From the NCBI GenBank assembly GCA_036346405.1, contig CM070548.1, positions 61,874,611 through 61,938,610 of the forward strand: a stretch of 64,000 bases of DNA, read 5' to 3'. The translations under genes were made by a program, and so were the position numbers. Position 1 is the first letter of the stretch, and the number at the start of each line of letters is the position of its first letter. This document shows, piece by piece, positions 48,201 to 60,521 of this stretch. The notes beneath the pieces were generated by a model. It worked only from the letters and a program-made list of their open reading frames with translations. It ran no database searches and had not been told where the DNA came from. This DNA comes from Phyllostachys edulis. Its lineage: Eukaryota; Streptophyta; Magnoliopsida; Poales; Poaceae.

Positions 48201-49623
48201 GTAAAGCTGGGTCATTTAGAATAACATTTCTTTGCTGAACTAACAACTCAAACATTTCTGTAGCTTTGTTACATATCTGATATCTCAGCTGTAAATCCGT
48301 TATGTGCAATTTTTGGAGTAACATTGTGCTGGCCTTTTGGTGTTCATTTAAATTGTGTATGCAGGAGCTCTACAACAAAGCATCCAACATCCTTCTCCAG
48401 TGTTTGGTACTATGACACCCGAGGTAAAATCTGCAACAGCTCCTTCATCATTGCCGGTGCCAGTACCAGTGCCAGTGCCAGTTGCCGTGCCTGGGCCTGT
48501 GCCAGTACAAGTGCAATTGCTACTTCCTCAGATGCAACAAGCACCTGCCCAAGCTCCGCCCTTAAAAGTGTCAAATACTTCAAACAAGTCACGAAATAAC
48601 TCTAAGAAGCAAGCTGCCCAACCAAATCCTACGAATGGTCCTTCCTCGATACAAGCAGCGGCCATTGCCGCTGGTGGGCGAATCGCCACACCAAGCGTTG
48701 CCACCAACTTGTTAAAAGCTGCACAATCCACGAAAGCTGTGCACATAAGATCTCGAGGAACAGGATCTTCAAAATCTTCTACGAGCTCTAAAGCATCTAC
48801 TATGGCTGGTGAGCCTGGGACACAGCTTGGCAGTGCTCAACACCCAGAACCTCCAAACACTAGTGCCCCTATGTCATCTCCTTCGGTTTTGACTACGCAT
48901 GCAACCGAGCTAGTTCACGGTGTTTCAGAAGTTGCAGGAGTTAATCCGCCGGGACAATCTGCTGTGGCGCATTTGTCGGAAACTAAGAGAACATTGAGCA
49001 CCACACCAGTGTCTGGGCCATGCGACAATGTTGAAAACGACGATGACTCTACGTTTTGTGTTGTCACGTTAGAGGTTTTGTTCCCTGAAGATGCGAAACA
49101 GCTAGATATTGTAGATCCCAAGGATGAGGAGATCATAGACCCCAAGGACGCAGACATGATAGAGTTTGATCGCTTTGTTGCCCAAGGGTGCTTAAATTTG
49201 AATTATTTGGATAAGAGCAAGACTGTCAAAATTGCTCCTGGAGCTCAAGATGTTGGCAGCCAGGAAAAACAACCAAAACCGTTGTCCGCAGCTGGGAAGA
49301 GCAACCCTGTGTCTGCTGGAGCACCATCAACCGGGAAGAAAACCAAAACTCTTCCACATGGAGCGACCTCTACGAAAACAGGGGCCTCTAGTGGCGTTGT
49401 TGGCACAGGCAATGCCAGTGTGCAGAATAATGCAGGAGGAGGGAAGGCAGCTGCTCCTGCTACCACAGGCAGCCAAAAAACTGTCCAGAAGCAGCATACC
49501 ATGAACTCAAAAGGTAACGGAATGCCCGAGAGTGCAGCTCTCGGTACTGGAACACCAGCCAATAGCCAAGGTAACTCCGTGGGGAATGGCGCTTGCAAGG
49601 GGAATCCACCAGCCAGCCAATAG
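45224..49623 (+). CDS. DRMY1/DP1-like single MYB/SANT domain protein, 718 residues, six exons
   Basis: My exon model is 45224-45315, 45396-45591, 45782-45868, 47248-47616, 48020-48173 and 48365-49623. All junctions are GT-AG and the total is 2157 bp, in frame to TAG. The N-terminus (MAAVPAPAPAAG, KRKRGFSEDDVYLLL) is followed by a conserved helical region (residues about 31-97). A basic stretch KKKKKPKP (about 200-207) is a likely nuclear signal. The SANT/MYB repeat (about 206-256) has three spaced Trp residues at about 208, 228 and 250, in PWSKEED, GNW and RWVLICKR. The last exon adds a Pro-Val repeat, Ser/Ala-rich low-complexity sequence and an acidic DPKDEEIIDPKDADMIEFD segment. The family is nuclear and probably DNA-binding; the DRMY1/DP1 assignment is a recollection of domain layout. 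No breaks are seen. Confidence 0.85.
45869..47247 (+). other. Large third intron of the MYB/SANT gene, with an internal duplication and CT microsatellite
   Basis: Two copies of a segment of about 250 bp lie one after the other (about 46546-46796 and 46797-47060). Both contain TGTAGCCTTCCATTTC, TTTTACAAGAT and TAGTGCTTGCATTTGCCAA. The second has an expanded (CT)n run at about 46880-46908. The duplication probably explains why this intron is much longer than the other four (80, 190, 403 and 191 bp). Confidence 0.75.
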
Positions 49624-50077
49624 CCAGGCTAACACATGGTAAATGTTGTAATAATGCTCGTAGGATTTGTGTGCATCTACTGTACTGTGAAATGTGAATA
49701 GGGCCTCATAGACATTATGTAACCACCCCCCCCCCCCCCCCGCCCCGGCGCATTTGCTCCCTTCTTTTTTGACAAGTACTGGAGGAACACATTTGGGTTG
49801 GATTGATCTTATCTGGTAGTACCACTAATCATTAACATCACTTAACTGTTAGCCTACTGTGATGTTTAAAGCGATACTGTCTTACTTGTTCTGAGATCAT
49901 GCTCTCTCTCTGGACAGTGTCCTGCGTCTTTGTTGGAATATATTTGGATCTGAGAAATTATATCATTGTGGACTGTTGAAATTGTGACGATGGCACGTCA
50001 AGTCGTTGTTTTGGCGTCAGATATTTTCCCAGTGCATGTACTGACTGCGTCGTGTCGGATCAGTCATTACTAATTAT
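49624..50077 (+). other. 3' UTR and downstream sequence of the MYB/SANT gene
   Basis: A run of about 15 C lies at 49727-49741. No clear AATAAA signal follows within the first 100 bp. Nothing else is recognised here. Confidence 0.4.
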
Positions 50078-50079
50078 TA

Positions 50080-50180
50080 CTCCCTCTGGTCTTCTATACT
50101 TGACATTCAGACAAAGTAATTAAACTATATTTATGCTATGTAATGCTGTCTGAATGTTAAGCTTTCAAAACCGAAGGAAG
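50080..50180. mobile_element. Stowaway-like MITE (101 bp)
   Basis: It has inverted ends CTCCCTCTGGT and ACCGAAGGAAG (imperfect) and TA on each side (50078-50079 and 50181-50182). Internal arms ACATTCAGAC and GTCTGAATGTTAAG are also complementary. Size, ends and TA target are typical of Tc1/mariner-derived Stowaway elements in grasses. Confidence 0.8.
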
Positions 50181-50524
50181 TACTAACAGAAAGACTCATG
50201 TGTTAACCACCGGATCAAATCAGAGGATGGAAGAACTTTGTTTGGTGCAACTGTCACTCGCATATGGCGGCTGCAAGCCTGCAGCAACCTGGAGCATCAG
50301 GTGTGGTGGTGAAGGGATCCGACGGTGAGGGAGAGAGAGGGGCCCAGAGAATGTGCTTCCCCTTAAGAGTCCCTTGCATTTTGTCTCGTCATGACTTGCA
50401 GTTTTTATTTTTATTTTTTGAGACGTGTAGTTTTCATTTTTGCCATCGTGATTCGTGACACCTGAGTGCCTGCATCTAATTGCGAAAATTAAATCAACTA
50501 GGACTAGCCAAAAGAACTAACTTA

Positions 50525-50905
50525 GGCTGCTCCCAATGCTCCACCCTAGCTGGTATTTTAAGCCTGTCATGTAGGCAAAATGATGATGTGGCATCATAAT
50601 TAATGAAGAGAGAGGGTACTCTAGTATCTAATTTGGATACCGGTTCGGTCTCGATATCCAACGCGTAAAATTTATTGTGATTGATCCCGTGTATTTACGT
50701 TTGTGTGTGTCAACAAACATGTATTGCTTTAGTACATGCCACAAATAGGCCACAATGCTCAAATACTAGTAAAGATCATGCATGTAATTAAATGAAATAG
50801 CCTAAGATACTACACCATAAGAGACCATGCATTAAGAAGATAGTATCATAACACTCCTCATGCACTAAAGAAACTGCACTAAGATACTGCCCATTGAGAG
50901 CAGCC
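50525..50905. mobile_element. Tourist-like MITE (381 bp)
   Basis: It has inverted ends GGCTGCTCCCAATG and CATTGAGAGCAGCC, flanked by TTA at 50522-50524 and 50906-50908. This matches PIF/Harbinger-derived (Tourist) elements. Subterminal parts are also partly complementary (ATGATGTGGCATCAT is itself palindromic). No coding capacity. Confidence 0.82.
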
Positions 50906-51279
50906 TTAGTAGTAGGAGTTTTGGGATTCTGCACAGCAAAGACCGGAGAAATATATGTTCCGTTTTGACACATTCACGGTCAGAGGTTGACACAACTAGG
51001 ACTACGCAGTGAACGCGAGATGTTGCTGGAGAAGACGATCGGTGCCAAAGACGTTAGACGACCGACTGCAATCACTACATCAACGCGCTCGACGTTGGAT
51101 CAAGCTGTTCTAACCCTTCTTCAGCTGTACTATGTGTCTAGTGGTAACAATCTATGATCTCTTACTTGCATGATTTTTCGGTTTACGTGGTAAAATTTTG
51201 AATTGCGTGCTAGTATAGTCTACCCGTATCCCTTAAAAATATGCATAGTTTCACTTCAACCTATGCATAGCTTCATCCT

Positions 51280-51626
51280 CGAATCAAAATATAAGGGGGG
51301 AAAGAGAATGAATATAAGGGTTCCTGGTCAAGGAGAGCTGGGGAGGGGAAAGCATAGGTAAAACAAAGTCGAAGAAAAACACTGGGTAGCTGATGCTTGT
51401 TAAGAAGCCCTGATTAAGGTTGATGGGTAGAATACCGAAACTACAACTGGTGGGTTTTTAGTCCATAAATAGGACCTCCTTGTATACAGAAAGAGATCGA
51501 TCAATGAATAAAGATGCTCCTCCATATTGCGTTTCCATTTGTTGTCTCTGTTTATTATCTCTCATTGATGTTTGGATTGGTTATCTCTCTACGACGACTA
51601 CGTTATTTAAAATGTTATCAGCACGA
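51280..51626 (+). mobile_element. Possible small copia LTR remnant with PBS-like sequence
   Basis: CATAAATAGG (51463-51472), an AATAAAG (about 51506-51512) and TGTTATCAGCACGA (51613-51626) lie in the order TATA, polyadenylation signal, PBS expected of a short LTR. I found neither a matching second LTR nor an internal domain, so this is tentative. The rest of 50909-51847 shows nothing recognisable. Confidence 0.35.
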
Positions 51627-51847
51627 ATCTCTCTAGACAGTCGAATCGGTATATCGTCAGGATTCATCTTTCAATCTCTAATTTCCCTATTAATTAATCT
51701 AGTAGATTAATTTTGCTCAAACCTGATTGGATATGTTAATTACTAATTAGAGTTCTAGATCTATTTAATCGATATCTATTATTAATTACTGCTAATCGTT
51801 GCATTAGATGGAATATGCATCATTCTCCGTTCGTTACTGTACATCGA

Positions 51848-54800
51848 TGTGGCACCCCATGTCATTACCCCAGAGGGTAATCACACTTAGGTATACGGAT
51901 TACTATTTGTCTACCCTGTACGACACCGCTTTAACGAATAGTAAGCCTTACCAAAGTCAACGCAATAGAACAATAAGATAGAAAATGTACTCTTTATTAC
52001 AGTAGTTAGCCACGCAAGGCTATGGTACTTATTACAGGTAGTAATTTACAATTGCAAAATGAGACTAAGTCTCCTCGCTTGCCTGCCATGCTCCACTGGT
52101 CGTCTACTAATCCCACGCGCTGAAAATAGTGCCCACCTTGCCCTGCTCCTCGTGGTAAGCGCCCTCATCTCCTGCGATCTTATCGGCACCTGCGTGTCCT
52201 TCGTCCCACTCGGGATAGTTCCCGACCGGACTAGGATCTAACAAAGGAGAATAATAGTAAGGTTGAGTACTAGTGTACTCAGCAAGAATTAATAGCAAAA
52301 GATGCACAGTATGACTCATCTCTGTTCGTTATCACATTTTTCTAGTCATCTCTTTTCTGGAAAATAATTCACCGAACTTAAGTGGCAAATTTTAATTCTG
52401 AAAAGACTACTTGTCACTCGGAGGGAAGATAGACCCCCTGATGGTTCCCGTAGACTCCAATCCATGAGACAGGCATAAATTCATGATTTTTTAGTACTGT
52501 GCAGGCTTTGTACCACTTTACCCATAGCTACTCTGAGCTCTCTCTGAGCCAGGTCCCCTGCATTTCCTTTGATGTGGGTTCGAGTTCAGAGTACGGAACG
52601 TTTTCCAAGTTACGTGATTAAGTCTCCACCCATTATTTTCCATCGGTGTCCCGGGGCGCTCACCTAGTCCTCCACCGAGTTTCAATAATGTTGGTTGGGC
52701 CGGCTCTCCAGACCCAACACTCCACCTAGCGCTATAGCACCTTAGATCCCCCGCTTCTGGACTCTCTTACTGGTTTTGGGTTCCTCTATCACACTCACAC
52801 AATATTACTTACCCGATGTGGAGAGTATAGCCACGAAACAAGTTAACATTTTCTGCCAGCCGAAATGAGAAAATGGTTGTCACTTAAATATGGCCCCTCA
52901 TTCGAGTAAGAGTTTTATTGGTCCTTATATATTAACCATATGTAAAGGGTCCCACCTCTTCCCTCATATCTTTTCCTACCACGGGCCCCCTTTACCAGCC
53001 TAATATTCTCTTGTAGTACAACTGCTCATCTCAGCTATACTGCTTCTTTCTCATTTTTCATCTTTTCTCTTTTCTCTTTTCTCTTTTATCCGATTTGGTT
53101 TTGAGACATAGTTTTGATGCATGTGTGTGTGTGTATGATACAACAAAGTAACGTTTACATTTAATATAACTAAATTGATGTTCAAGAGATAAGCTTGCCT
53201 TTGTAGTCATAGAAAAGTATGCGTCGATGAAATCCGGTTCAACTACTCCGGTTTGCGTTGGTTCATCTTCTGTAATTATACGGCAGACGCGAATAATAAA
53301 TAAATACTTAGTTGTTTTTTTGTGCTATTACGCGTACGCTAGTCAGATTATTTTCTTTGTCAACAGATTTTACTTTTAATAACATTTTTTGGATTCCCCC
53401 ATTAGGTTAGCACTCCCTAACTATGGTTATTCTACGCTCTACTGGCTCTGGAATCGCGGTTGCATAAACTCGCATTTTATCGCGCGAAAACCAAATGCTA
53501 CACATGCTCGCATACAGCTAGGTCCATTTCATTTTACGTGTGCAAATATGCCTAATCTATTTTACTCAGGTGCATACGTATTTATTTACCCTTCTAAATA
53601 AACTCGGTGTTGTTTAATTTAATTAATCTACCACGACTAGATTATTTCTAATGCATTGTCTAATTTAGTGAGTTCTACCGGCGATTAATTTCGTTAAATA
53701 GCCTCAGATTAATTTTACACATTTTTCTACTTTTATTTTCTACTGGTCGGGTCTACTGCTATTTATCATTTATCTGTACGTGGCTTAAAAATTTGCTTGG
53801 TTTGATATCTCCACCGTGCTGACACGTAATATTACCGGTGATTATTTCTACTGCTACAACTGCTATCATTAATCTTTACTAGACATTATTTCTCTACCCC
53901 TATATCTAATTTCTAATTTTCTAAACCTAATTTCCTAATCCTCCATTTCCAAACCTCTCTCTTTCTCACCCACTTTCTCTCTCTTTCTTATCCATTTCCC
54001 CATCTGGCCGAAAGCACCCATGCTCCTTCCTCACTTCTCCTTCTTCCCCATTCTTTCCTTTATTCCTTTCTCGGGTGCTTGCTTGCTTCGGCTGAATGGT
54101 GGCTCCATGGCGCCACCTCCCTCCGGCATCGCCCCTGGCCCTGTGCTCGTCGTCGCCGCCGCCCTACATGCTCGTACGCCCTTGTATCCCCGCGCGGCTC
54201 GGCCACGGCTCGGGCTGGCCTACGGCCGCCTCGCTTGGCCCACTCGCTCACGCCTCCGGGCCCTGTAGCTCTGGCCCATGCATGCTGCTGCCTCCCCCTG
54301 CGGTCCATTCCACGTGCTGGTGCGCCTCCACCCACGCCTGGCCACCGGCCCGCACCCGACTTGCTCCCGGCTCAGCCATGGTTCCAATTACTAAGGCCGC
54401 TGGTTTTGGGGTTCTTCTCCATTGGTTTCCATTTTCCCCCTTTTCTTGTTATTTTGGTTTTATAGTTTGCTTGTTTGATTCATGTTCTGAGGTGAGTTGG
54501 TTGATGCATGCACATGGTGGAGGTGATGCGGTGGGTTGTGCCGGTGGTGGTGTTGCCGCTGTTACCGTGGTCTACCGAGGTAACTTCCATTCTACTCGCT
54601 CTCTCTACCCCTTGCTCTGTGATGGAATGGTTAATGCTCTGTGATGTGGGTGGATGATGATATTGGGGGTTATTGATGTAAGTGCACTCTCTGTGCATTT
54701 CATGCTCAAACTGGGGGGGCGGTTTGGATTGGGTGCAAATGAGAATGGGGCATGCAGAGTGGGTTACCTTGTTGGGTTCGGTTTGGGATGGAATGGCAGT

Positions 54801-55980
54801 GATGGGTTGGTGATGTAGTGATGCCGGCAGTGGTGGTGGCCGTCGTGCTCTCTGGGGCTTCTGGTCCTCGTGTTCTTGTCAGCTTGGTGTTGTCCTTGGC
54901 GGCCTGTGATGGTTCGAAGCTGTCGCTGACGCCATTCCCACTCCGCTGGTCTTCCTCAACTTCTTTGCGCTCCCCTCCTCTGGTTGCTCCCTGTGGGTGG
55001 TTTGTGGATGGTGTAATGGTGGGTGATATTGGTGTGGCTTGCTTGCTTGTGTTGCCTTGGGCTGAGGGAATGAAATGGGGTTGGGGGAGAAAAATGGGTT
55101 GGCTTTGTGGAGCTTGCTTGCTGCCTTCGGTTGCTCTCGGCTGTGACTTGGCTTTGTTCTCAGTGTGTTTGCCTTGCTTGTTTTTGGCTGTGAAAGAATG
55201 AGATGTTTGTGAAGTTGGCTTTGCTTTGGAGTGGTAGTGGTGTGGTGCTGCTTGTTCTTGCTCTTGGTGGGTTGCCTTCGGTTGACTGAAGCTTGTGGCT
55301 TGAGTTGGTTTTGTGTTTGCTGTGAAGTGAATGGGAGAGCTTAGAGCTTGTGCTGGTTTTGCTTTGCTCAGGTTGTTGGCTCTCTTGGTTTTTACTGGGC
55401 ATGATGAGTGTGGCTTGTGAGGCTTTGACTGGGGAAGAGACTTATGAGGCTGGGGCTTTCGGTTGCCCTTGCCCTGTGCATGCCCAAATTTTCCCTTGCC
55501 CTATCCATTCCCTTCTCACATGGGACTATTTGGCTATTGTCTTGGTTAAAAGAACACCGAGCTTTGGATTTTCTACGGCGAAGGTAAGTCAATATAGCGT
55601 GGGTGTCGGATTCTAATAAACACCGGGTGATAATACCTATGGAAGCGAGATGTGCCGATTGACCTAGGTCAGTCAGGGAACCTCGATGAGTTTCATTTAT
55701 TTTGACGGCCGTATTTCCTCACTCTAATTCTAATGTATCGCTTTTGCTTTGCTACTGGTCTTTTGGTTGTTGGTGGACGAAAAGTGGATTGAGGAAGGGT
55801 TTTACTAGCTGGTGAAATACGGACACGGCTGCAAGGAAGGCTTCGGCGTTATGCATGCAAGTTTTTATTTTCACTTTTGTAATATACTTAAAAGTTGTAA
55901 CTTTTTATTTTGATCTGTTGTAATTAATTTTTGTAATAAATTTGAGAGTGTAATAATATTGTATTATTCATACTGCAATC
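51848..55980 (+). mobile_element. Probable gypsy-type LTR or LARD-like non-coding element, ends unresolved
   Basis: The stretch starts TGTGGCACCCC, has AT-rich outer parts, and has a GC-rich middle (54000-54400) introduced by CTGGCCGAAAGCACC. The same phrase GGCCGAAAGC introduces the GC-rich middle of the gypsy LTR at 61793 (at about 62253). A (CTTTT)n tract (53040-53095), CT-rich runs (53940-54000) and a short (GT)n run (53126) are present. Open frames such as 54096-54644 plus and 54079-54465 plus follow GC content and are not supported as genes. No PBS, second LTR or target duplication was found, so the right edge is a guess. Confidence 0.35.
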
Positions 55981-57351
55981 TCTGGAGATGGATTCTGGTA
56001 ATTAAATTCTGCGTTTGTAAATTGCATGATTATTATCCTTATCTAGTTGATCTGGAAAATGGCATTTATGCCATTGCCGATACCCATGCTTTTGGCAACC
56101 ACAATCATTGCTGCCCACGAAGGGTAATTGATTTGTGTCTTTAGCAACATGTTAACAGCTAGCAAGCGGGAATGCACATGGCAAATCGACGACCGCTTGA
56201 GGCAGTCGCACATATGCCATGTTCGGCTATGCATCGAAGCGTGCCATACTCATCAGAAATGATACATGCATAAATTTGTAAGTGCAGTCAGCAACTGCAT
56301 CACCACCAGAAGCCATATCACTTGCTTGAAACAAATATAGCCCCCCGAAAGAAAGATGACCTATTGGACTTTGTTGATCTTGAATGATCTAAATTTGCCC
56401 ATGATAATTCTGGCATTACAAATTAAAATAAACCATACAGTTTATCACCCTTAATTAAATTTGATGTTCCTGTTGAATAATAAATATTCCCGTCAAATAA
56501 TTATACTATTTGGGTGATTCAACTAAGATTTGAAGTCCAGAAGAAAATCTAGTATTTTTCGTATAGATTAACTATGGTTTAATATTTTATGTTCCATCAT
56601 TATATTTATGTTCCTGAAGAGCATCCTGTAGTTTTATGCTATTAGAACACACTACTTGCGACCATAAGAAAATATATTGCGTAATTATAAATTTGAAATT
56701 TAATGATCCAAATTATTTAAAATATGGTATAAGTAATTGGATCAAAATTTGGGCAAATAATAAAGAAGCTAGTCTATAGAATAAGTTTGCCAACTCTTAG
56801 ACCCCCATATGAGACCTTTGTCATAGAATAATAACCAACCAGAAGTTGGAATATCCTACAATATATTAGGACCATCCAGTTTTCTTTGCACTGCACTGAT
56901 AAAAGTCTAGCTCACTACATATAATCATCAAACCCCTTATTGAAATAAGTGCGTGTTGGAGGAATCAAACATTTTCCACATATTATCATCACTATAGCAC
57001 ACACCTTTGGGCCACCACCAGTTGTTGGAGATCATGTTGGATCTGAAATTCAATCAATTATGTGTCCATAATAGGGGAATTTTTGTGGTATACTATTAAT
57101 AAAGATCAAATCTCAACATTAGAGGGAGAGAAATGCCCAAAAGTTCAAATACGGTTGTAATTTCCAGAAGGAAAAAAAAATCTTTAGTACTAAGATACAC
57201 GCATCAGTCAAGCTAAACTTAAGGTTTAGTTTATACTCATGTATGCCAGAAGTGGGGAGCCTGCGAGATAAATTCCAATTATGGAGGAGTTACCATAATG
57301 TTTACTTGCAGTAAATACGTCGCTAGAAGTGGAACACCCCGGGTTGAATAG
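55981..57351. other. AT-rich sequence without recognised feature
   Basis: No long frame, RNA gene, inverted repeat or known element end could be supported. The 3' portion may belong to the copia internal remnant that follows. Confidence 0.4.
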
Positions 57352-57860
57352 TATATCCACCTATGCGAAATTAACTTATTGGTTCTTGATAAAAAATCTG
57401 TGGGGACGCCTGTGGGTCTAAGATCTAATGACACTAGTAAAAAACAATTATTAATCACTCCTTTAACTCTCTTGAAGAGACCTCACTTGGAAGGTGAAAT
57501 ACCTCATGAAGAGGTTCATCATGAAGATTAACTCTAATTTATATTTTTGGTTATTAATGCCAAAAGGGGGAGATTTTTTGTGAGCTATTCCACATTTGGA
57601 TGATTGATATATTTTCTCTTGTGATTTCACCTTATTTCATACATGTCTTGAGGAGGAGCATCTCATTCATACACATAGCCTACTATATACATCATGTGCA
57701 CAAGCATGTCATTCTCATATGCATAATGCTTGAAGCTCTAAATTGATTAGTGACATGCATGGATATAGTTCAATATCTTAAATTCTTATCTTATGTTGAT
57801 TTATATCCAAATATTGTTATTGATAATGGATTTGTCATCAGTCAACAAAAAAGGGGAGAT
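57352..57860 (+). mobile_element. 3' internal remnant of a SIRE-like copia element, ending in a polypurine tract
   Basis: A short open stretch ends at 57531 (...EGEIPHEEVHHED) and is followed by AATGCCAAAAGGGGGAGAT at about 57549, a purine tract of the type seen after copia ORFs. A second tract, AAAAAAGGGGAGAT (57847-57860), abuts the LTR start at 57861. Direct contact of a purine tract with TGTAAG shows that the LTR served as a 3' LTR for this sequence. Confidence 0.65.
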
Positions 57861-60464
57861 TGTAAGTTCAAGCTCCATTAATTGGTTTTAGTGATTAACG
57901 ACAAATCTAAATGTGAGACTAACTCGTTTGTAGAGTATGATATTATTTAGTCTTATTAGGATGAAAAGGTGAAAAACATGGAGATATGCATTCGACATCA
58001 TATTCTTATATCTTGTTGCATTCCTTGGATCCAAAATATAGGTTGAACTCCATTAAAAGTTTAACTTGAATATGTGCATATGTTTTTATTACACATTCGT
58101 GTATGCAAACATTTAGAAGGAGTTCACTCTATATTTTATGGTTTCATTAGTATTGATCCTTGTTCATTATCCACTTATATTGAGGATCTCTACTTTGAAA
58201 CATATCTTTTGAGTATATAAAACTTGTGTAGTTCATATATACTCATATTGCTTTATATTCAATTATTTGCAATTGTGGTGGTTGTCATAAATTACCAAAA
58301 AATGAAAGATTGAAGAATCTAGACCTACCATTATGAGTTGATGGTATGTTTTGGTAATTAATAACAATCACATTGTGGGACTAACATTTTTCCATTAGTT
58401 GGGTAAATAGGTTATGTTCCATGATGATGGAGACTTTCGATGGCATCACGAGTTGATCGTCATCAAGTCAAGGTTCAAGAAGAGGATGCGTCATGTGTTG
58501 ATGCTTATCAAGATCTCAAAGAGGAGATGATCATGAGTTGATCGTAAAGTCAAGAGAAGATCCATCATGTGTTGATGGACGGCACGTGAAGGATGCATCA
58601 TGGGTTGATGTATATCAAGACAATGACCTGAACTTGAAGTGAAGATATGCGTCATCAATCTTCAAGAGGATGCTCAAGGCAGAGGTATAACTAGCTAGGG
58701 CTAAGGATGTGTTCCTAGTCTTTTACCGGTCTTGGTGTTTGGTTGGAAGACCAGATTGGTAGTATAGGTTGCTGTACTATTAAGAGTGGTCTTGTCTAGT
58801 AGCTTGAGTCTCATCATGTATTGATAGCTCAATCCCGCTTGCTCTAGCTCTTCTAGGTATGATGCTATTCTTTGCGAATGTGTTTTGCAAATAGTTGAAG
58901 CTCATGCATTAACTCTTTGTAGCATAAGACTATAATTTGCAAATGGTTAAAGTTCATGCACCTACTCCTTGTGGCATGTTGCCGATATTTGCGAATATGT
59001 TTTGCAAATAGTCGAGGCTTATGCATAATCCTTGTAGTATGCGACTTTAGTTTGCAAATATGTTTTGCAAATGGTTGAAGTCCATGCACCTACTCCTTGT
59101 GGCATGGTACTAAAGTTTGCAAATGTGTTTTGCAAATTATTGAAGTTCATGCATCATTCATTGGCATGGTCTAAGATTGCTTGTTGCTCTTTTCTTGGAC
59201 TTAGGCCATGCGTTTGCTTTTTGGGGTAGTGCTTTTTGATTTGATCAAATGTGTTTGAGATCAATCAAACAGGTGGGTTGTGTAGCCCTCTGAATAAGCT
59301 TCCCATAGAGCCCAAGATCACTCAATTCCGACATCGAAGTCAAAAGTTATGATTATTTTTTTGAGTGTCGCTTGTGCTGAAAATCAGGCCCAGACTGGCC
59401 GCCCCAGACTGTCTGGAAGTGCGGACTGACCACACTTATAAGGCCAGTCAATCTTTTCCAGAGGGCATATGTTTTGGTTTTCTTCCTCCCGGAAGTCCGG
59501 ACTGATCAGGGGTCTGGTCAGACTGGGCCCTGTGAGGGCAGACTGGCTAGGAATTGTCTGTAACGACTAGTTTTATAGTCATTGCACTATGGACCGGACT
59601 GACCGGCCCTGTGCCTGCGGACTGACTGGGTTTCCCTGATTTTTAGCAGATTCTCTTCCAACGGCTAGTTTTTGTGTGTGGGCTATAAATACCCACCTTG
59701 GTAAGTTGGGGAGACAACCTTTGGCACCTTATTTTATTCTCTTGAGCTAGTGTGAGCTTCTCCTCTCAATTGTACATGTGTTGCACCTTGTGAGCAAAGG
59801 GAGAGGTTCTAGTTGCATGTGTTGCAACTAGAATTGAATTGAGCATCCAATTGTGCATGTGTTGCACTTGGTGAGAGTCAAGCAAGAGACTTGGCTTATT
59901 ACTCTTGGTGTTTGCCAACACCTAGACGACGTGGAGACGTCGTGGTCCGGTGATCTTCTCAAGAAGCTTGTGAGAAGGCCCAACGTGTTGTGAGTGGTTT
60001 TGTGCTCGTCACCTCCGGAGTGGAGGAAGAGCAACCCCAAGTGGATCAAGGTGTTGGTTCAAGTTGTGAGCCAGTCTAATTTGTTTGGGCTTACCTCAGA
60101 GGTGTTGGCTTATTTTGTGGAGCCAGTTCGATTTGTTTGGGCTTACCTCAATGTGGATTAGGGGAGACCGGTAAGTCTCCGAACATCACAGTAAAACATC
60201 ATTGTGCCATTGTGGTTTGCTCTCTTGTGATTTACTTTGTGCAATTTACATTCCTAGAATTAAATTGATTGCATGTCAAATTAGCATTGCAAACTTTACT
60301 TAGACTTAGGGTGTTGGTGCACTTGAGAGAAACTAGAATCTTTAGGTTTTAATTGTGCAAAACTGAATTGTTTTTAGCTTCCGCATTAGAAATCGGTTTT
60401 AGCCTTCGAGTTTTTTTGGAAACAACTATTCAACCCCCCTCTAATTGGCCTCCTCGATCTTACA
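57861..60464 (+). repeat. Copia LTR with internal sequence on both sides
   Basis: This 2604-bp LTR runs from TGTAAGTTC to ATCTTACA. It has a TATA box (TATAAATA) at 59684-59691. It is a relative of the solo LTR at 41065-44188. Constant-loop hairpins lie at 58225, 58493, 58567, 58878, 58995, 59058, 59123, 59249, 59776, 59817 and 59857. In the region 59395-59635, words of the CGGACTGACC and GGTCAGACTGG type take the place of the CGGTAGTACCG words of the solo LTR. Confidence 0.88.
58206..59875 (+). repeat. Constant-loop hairpin series in the copia LTR
   Basis: Loops A-TGTGT-T or near variants are flanked by different complementary arms: CTAGTTGC/GCAACTAG around 59817 (8 bp, perfect), TCCATC/GATGGA around 58567, TTTGCGA/TTGCAAA around 58878, TTTGCAA/TTGCAAA around 59123, and GTGC/GCAC around 59857. 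At 58221-58233 an AACT/AGTT stem with TGTGT is enclosed by GAGTATAT and ATATACTC. Confidence 0.85.
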
Positions 60465-60466
60465 GG

Positions 60467-60478
60467 TGGTATGAGAGC
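60467..60478 (+). other. Primer-binding site of the copia element
   Basis: TGGTATGAGAGC follows two bases after the LTR end, one change from the tRNA-iMet complement. It shows that the same LTR also served as a 5' LTR. Confidence 0.75.
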
Positions 60479-60521
60479 TTGGTCTCACATTTATTAGACT
60501 TAACCATTTAGAGAGTAAAGG

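Noticed and set aside
48410..49598. Minus-strand frames opposite the last exon of the MYB/SANT gene
   Set aside because: They mirror the Pro/Val/Ala-rich exon. The plus-strand frame is supported by exon joins and domains.
49727..49741. C-run after the MYB/SANT gene as a G-quadruplex candidate
   Set aside because: An uninterrupted homopolymer can be an assembly length artefact, and nothing around it adds support.
54079..54644. Open frames of 128 and 182 codons
   Set aside because: They lie in a GC-rich, probably LTR-derived stretch. They overlap each other in different frames and show no recognisable domain.
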